Shown here in pieces: positions 21,619 through 24,148 of a DNA stretch of 24,148 nucleotides (within the stretch, counting starts at the first letter, position 1; each line of letters opens with the position of its first letter). Under the pieces are notes generated by a model that saw only the letters and a list, made by a program, of their open reading frames with translations, was not told the origin of the DNA and did no database searches. The position numbers were made by a program, and so were the translations under genes. Source of the DNA: Treponema sp. (GTDB lineage Bacteria > Spirochaetota > Spirochaetia > Treponematales > Breznakiellaceae); NCBI GenBank assembly GCA_031278025.1, contig JAITLF010000154.1:1-24148 (forward strand), written 5' to 3'.

Positions 21619-22281
21619 ATGATGACAAGAGAAGAACTCGCCGCCAAAATTGATCACACCATGCTTAAACCCGCCGCGGCGGAACAGGACATTGAGACGC
21701 TCTGTTCCCAGGCGCGGGAATACCATTTTTGGTCGGTGTGCGTTAATTCATGCTGGGTAAGCCGCGCAAAGCAGCGGTTAGCCGGCTCTGGCGTAAAGGT
21801 ATGCGCCGTAGCCGGGTTTCCCCTGGGCGCCATGTCCACGGCGGCAAAGGCGGAAGAAGCCCGTATCGCGGCGGAAGACGGCGCCGATGAAATTGACATG
21901 GTGATCAACATCGGGTTCCTGAAAAGCGGCAACGCCGGCGCGGTTGAGGAGGATATACGGGCGGTAAAACAGGCCTGTACGGGCCGCCTCCTTAAGGTGA
22001 TCCTCGAAACGTGCCTGCTCACCCGTGAAGAAAAGGTCCTGGCCTGCCGGCTTGCCCAAAATGCCGGGGCGGATTTTGTGAAAACCTCGACGGGCTTTTC
22101 CACCGCCGGGGCAGTGGAAGCGGACGTTAGGCTGATGCGGGAAAGCGTCCCCGCCGGCATGGGCGTTAAGGCTTCCGGCGGCGTAAAAACCTTTGATGAC
22201 GCGGCGAACATGCTCGCCGCCGGCGCGGACCGTATCGGGACGAGTAACGGGATAGCGATTCTCTCCCGTCTGTCATGCTAA
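21619..22281 (+). CDS. deoC: Deoxyribose-phosphate aldolase
   Basis: DeoC cleaves 2-deoxy-D-ribose 5-phosphate to acetaldehyde and glyceraldehyde 3-phosphate during deoxynucleoside breakdown. The 220-residue protein has the complete class I aldolase set: IDHTMLKP near the N-terminus, Asp93 in DEIDMVINIG, the Schiff-base Lys155 in ADFVKTSTGFS and the second active-site Lys184 in GVKASGGVK, ending with AGADRIGTSNG. I start at ATG 21619, with GGGAG at 21610-21614; the adjacent ATG 21622 has better 7-nt spacing and is equally possible. The frame opens at 21529 without family sequence. No other deo genes adjoin. The next gene starts 9 bp later, and the 21-bp array lies 136 bp upstream. Confidence 0.96.
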   Translation: MMTREELAAKIDHTMLKPAAAEQDIETLCSQAREYHFWSVCVNSCWVSRAKQRLAGSGVKVCAVAGFPLGAMSTAAKAEEARIAAEDGADEIDMVINIGFLKSGNAGAVEEDIRAVKQACTGRLLKVILETCLLTREEKVLACRLAQNAGADFVKTSTGFSTAGAVEADVRLMRESVPAGMGVKASGGVKTFDDAANMLAAGADRIGTSNGIAILSRLSC

Positions 22282-22290
22282 ATTATTCGT

Positions 22291-23346
22291 ATGAAACTGT
22301 TTAACACGTACACACTAGCCGGTATGTTAGTGGCCCTTATGGCCGGAATGGGGAATCTGACCGGTTGTTCGCGGAAAGCGGAGGAAGTTCCGGACGCGGC
22401 GGTACGGGAAGCCGCCGGGCTGGGAAACGGCGTATTCGCCCAAATCGCCACAAACCGGGGAGACATCGTGGTCCGCCTGGAATATCAAAAGGCCCCGTTA
22501 ACGGTCTGCAATTTTGCGGCCCTGGCCGAAGGGAAGATGAGCGCCTCAATGGGGAGGCCCTTTTACGACGGCCTTACCTTTCACCGGGTCATTGCCGACT
22601 TCATGATCCAGGGCGGCGATCCTGTAGGCAATGGTACGGGCGGTCCCGGATACCGTTTCCCTGACGAAATCGATCCCGGTTTGAAGCACGATGGCCCGGG
22701 GGTTTTGTCTATGGCCAACGCGGGTCCCGGAACCAACGGAAGCCAGTTCTTCATCACCCATAGGGCGGCTCCCTGGCTGGACGGGAAACATACGGTCTTT
22801 GGCCGGGTGGTCCGGGGCCAGGAAGTGGTGGACGCCATACAGCAGGGCGATGCCATCACGAAGATCACGATTATCCGCGGCGGCGCGGATGCCGCCGCCT
22901 TTAAGACGGATCAGGCGGCTTTCGACGCCTTGCTGCGGGAAAAAACCGCGGAGGCCCGCGCCATGCGGGAAGAGACGCTTGCCGGGATCGCGGCTAAATA
23001 CCCGGATTTGACGCCGGTCCCTTCCGGGCTTCGGTATACCATCCTCACGGCGGGGAACGGGGAGAAACCCCTGGCAGGGGCGGCCGTAGCGGTGAGGTAC
23101 ACGGGAATGTTCCTTTCCGGGGAAGTCTTTGACAGCTCCGATTTCCACGGCGGCCCCATGGAACTCCAGGTAGGCGTCCAGCAGGTGATTCCCGGCTGGG
23201 ACGAGACCCTCCTGGACATGCGCCAGGGCGAACGGCGTCTGGTGGTTATCCCGCCGGAACTGGCGTACGGCGACCGGGGCGCCGGGAATGTAATCCCGCC
23301 GAATACGTTTCTGGTATTCGAGATGGAATTGATCCAAATCAAATAA
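22291..23346 (+). CDS. Dual-family PPIase lipoprotein: cyclophilin-FKBP fusion
   Basis: The 351-residue protein joins both main prolyl-isomerase folds. The signal peptide ends in a lipobox LTGC with Cys26, so it should be lipid-anchored outside the cytoplasm. A cyclophilin domain spans about 47-196 ([20 protein letters not shown] at 97-116, [20 protein letters not shown] at 150-169). A charged helical linker at about 200-240 follows, then an FKBP domain at about 243-351 ([59 protein letters not shown]). Fusions in this order have been described as CFBP-type dual immunophilins in a few bacteria including treponemes. It should fold exported proteins. ATG 22291 is set by the signal peptide; no Shine-Dalgarno is visible, so it may depend on coupling to deoC 9 bp upstream. 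Confidence 0.95.
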   Translation: MKLFNTYTLAGMLVALMAGMGNLTGCSRKAEEVPDAAVREAAGLGNGVFAQIATNRGDIVVRLEYQKAPLTVCNFAALAEGKMSASMGRPFYDGLTFHRVIADFMIQGGDPVGNGTGGPGYRFPDEIDPGLKHDGPGVLSMANAGPGTNGSQFFITHRAAPWLDGKHTVFGRVVRGQEVVDAIQQGDAITKITIIRGGADAAAFKTDQAAFDALLREKTAEARAMREETLAGIAAKYPDLTPVPSGLRYTILTAGNGEKPLAGAAVAVRYTGMFLSGEVFDSSDFHGGPMELQVGVQQVIPGWDETLLDMRQGERRLVVIPPELAYGDRGAGNVIPPNTFLVFEMELIQIK

Positions 23347-23697
23347 TCTTTCACGCCCCCCGCCGGTATGCAGGCGGGGCTCCGCCCGGACCCGCCGGGG
23401 GGCGCCGTCCGGTCCCTGGGGGCCTCTCCCTGCTCCCCGCGGGGCCCTGCCCCGAACCCCCCGGTCCCCCCATAAAAAGGGCGATGGTAAAATGGAACCA
23501 GGCAAATAACCATCCCCATCAATTATGTCCATGCGCAGCGCATCATACTTTCAGCAACACCACCTGAATTTTTTTCAGTTTGATTACCGGTGATTAAAGC
23601 AAAACAGGCGCCCCGATCCCTATAACGAAGCAGATGAACGTTCCGGCTTAAAATCCTGCGTTCTGAAATTCTTTCAAGTTGCTTTGAGGAGGCACGT
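23347..23697. other. Intergenic region: GC-rich repeat stretch then possible promoter
   Basis: The stretch 23353-23475 is extremely C/G-rich with overlapping short inverted repeats (for example GGCGGGG/CCCGCC around 23373-23400) and no T-run. It looks like a degenerate intergenic repeat rather than a clean terminator. The rest is of normal composition; TATAAC at 23621-23626 could be a -10 box for the next gene, but the -35 is poor. Confidence 0.45.
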
Positions 23698-24148
23698 ATG
23701 AAAGTAAAACTTCGGCGCTCCAACCCGATAGTTTGGGGAGGCATCCTGCTTCTGATGCTTGCCATCACCGGCTGTTCCGTACTGACCGGATCGGACGCGG
23801 CGGAAATGGTCTCTGACTCATCATCCCAGGAAGAAGCGGATAGCGGGGACGGGAAGCAGGCCGCCGGCGGAACCCAGGAAGCGGCGCAGGGCGCGGCGCA
23901 GAACGCGGCGAACGGCGAAGACGGTGAAGACGGTGAAGACGGGAAGCAGACTACCGGCGGGACCCAGGAAGCGGCGCAGAACGCGGCGAACGGCGAAGAC
24001 GGTGAAGACGGGAAGCAGACTACCGGCGGAACCCAGGAAGCGGCGCAGGAAGCGGCGCAGGAAGCGGCGCAGGAAGCGGCGCAGGAAGCGGCGCAGGAAG
24101 CGGCGCAGGAAGCGGCGCAGGAAGCGGCGCAGGACGCGGAGCAGGAAG
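23698..24148 (+). CDS. Repeat-rich lipoprotein, cut by the window end
   Basis: The frame is open from ATG 23698 to the last base (150 codons) and continues outside. GAGGAGG at 23686-23692 lies 5 nt upstream. An N-terminal basic stretch and hydrophobic core end in the lipobox ITGC with Cys26, so the product should be an exported lipoprotein. Beyond it the sequence is low-complexity and acidic: a unit of about 23 residues (GEDGEDGKQTTGGTQEAAQ plus NAAN) occurs twice, then EAAQ is repeated eight times. Gln/Ala/Glu repeats of this type tend to form extended helices or spacers that carry a distal domain away from the membrane. What that domain is lies outside the window, so no function can be given. 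Confidence 0.85.
   Translation, partial: MKVKLRRSNPIVWGGILLLMLAITGCSVLTGSDAAEMVSDSSSQEEADSGDGKQAAGGTQEAAQGAAQNAANGEDGEDGEDGKQTTGGTQEAAQNAANGEDGEDGKQTTGGTQEAAQEAAQEAAQEAAQEAAQEAAQEAAQEAAQDAEQE
24037..24132 (+). repeat. Eight perfect tandem copies of a 12-bp coding repeat
   Basis: GAAGCGGCGCAG is repeated eight times without a change from 24037 to 24132, followed by a variant (GACGCGGAGCAG). Each copy encodes EAAQ. Upstream, a 69-bp unit is duplicated in the same gene. Copy-number change by slippage would lengthen or shorten the protein by four residues without breaking the frame. Confidence 0.97.

Noticed and set aside
22546..23532. 328-codon minus-strand open frame
   Set aside because: Antisense to the cyclophilin-FKBP gene, no ribosome site, no recognisable sequence.

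Overview
The window reads as ordinary bacterial chromosome from a host-associated spirochaete, most likely a Treponema of the termite-gut type. This rests on the archaeal/eukaryotic-style PheS that spirochaetes carry, a lipoprotein fused from a cyclophilin and an FKBP as described in treponemes, GC-rich genes with strong Shine-Dalgarno sites, and many intergenic repeat arrays. The species is inferred, not proven. I see no tRNA, rRNA, CRISPR array, prophage or intact insertion sequence.

Layout: 1-727 is a repeat-rich intergenic region. 728-3397 (+) holds a GH1 beta-glucosidase and a HlyC/CorC-type CNNM-CBS membrane protein. 3483-6020 (-) holds Hsp20, a serine lipase/hydrolase and a YjbQ-family protein. 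6021-6391 is a divergent promoter region containing a palindromic 21-bp array inside a 14-bp inverted repeat. 6392-8005 (+) is pheS. 8006-9418 holds a DUF1048 gene (-), a weak small ORF and a probable transposase scrap. 9419-12180 (+) is yggT-recG. 12408-13785 (+) is metN-metI. 13921-19376 (-) is a four-gene, translationally coupled signalling operon. 19777-20586 (+) is metQ, cut off from metNI by that operon. 20587-21618 is intergenic and carries a 14-copy 21-bp array. 21619-23346 (+) is deoC and the dual PPIase lipoprotein. 23698 to the window end (+) is a truncated lipoprotein gene with Gln/Ala/Glu-rich tandem repeats.

Most unusual gene set: the 13921-19376 operon. In transcription order it encodes a 100-aa acidic protein of unknown function, a MATE-type transporter fused to a C-terminal RsbW-like HATPase domain, a GNAT-like protein, and a dCache-HAMP-SpoIIE (RsbU-type) phosphatase. 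Three of the four junctions overlap or nearly abut. It looks like a partner-switching signalling module attached to a transporter, but no STAS antagonist or sigma factor is present, and two canonical ATP/Mg residues of the HATPase are changed.

Most unusual non-coding pattern: tandem repeats with a period of exactly 21 bp and unrelated unit sequences occur at five intergenic sites (6-42, 122-163, 6167-6260, 12245-12349, 21169-21483). Two of them lie inside inverted repeats, and a 17-bp word is shared between two of the sites.

Regulation: several genes have a TATACT- or TATAAA-like box only 4-8 nt upstream of the Shine-Dalgarno site, or 7 nt from the ATG in yjbQ, which suggests very short or absent leaders. 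metNI and metQ, although separated, have similar candidate promoters.
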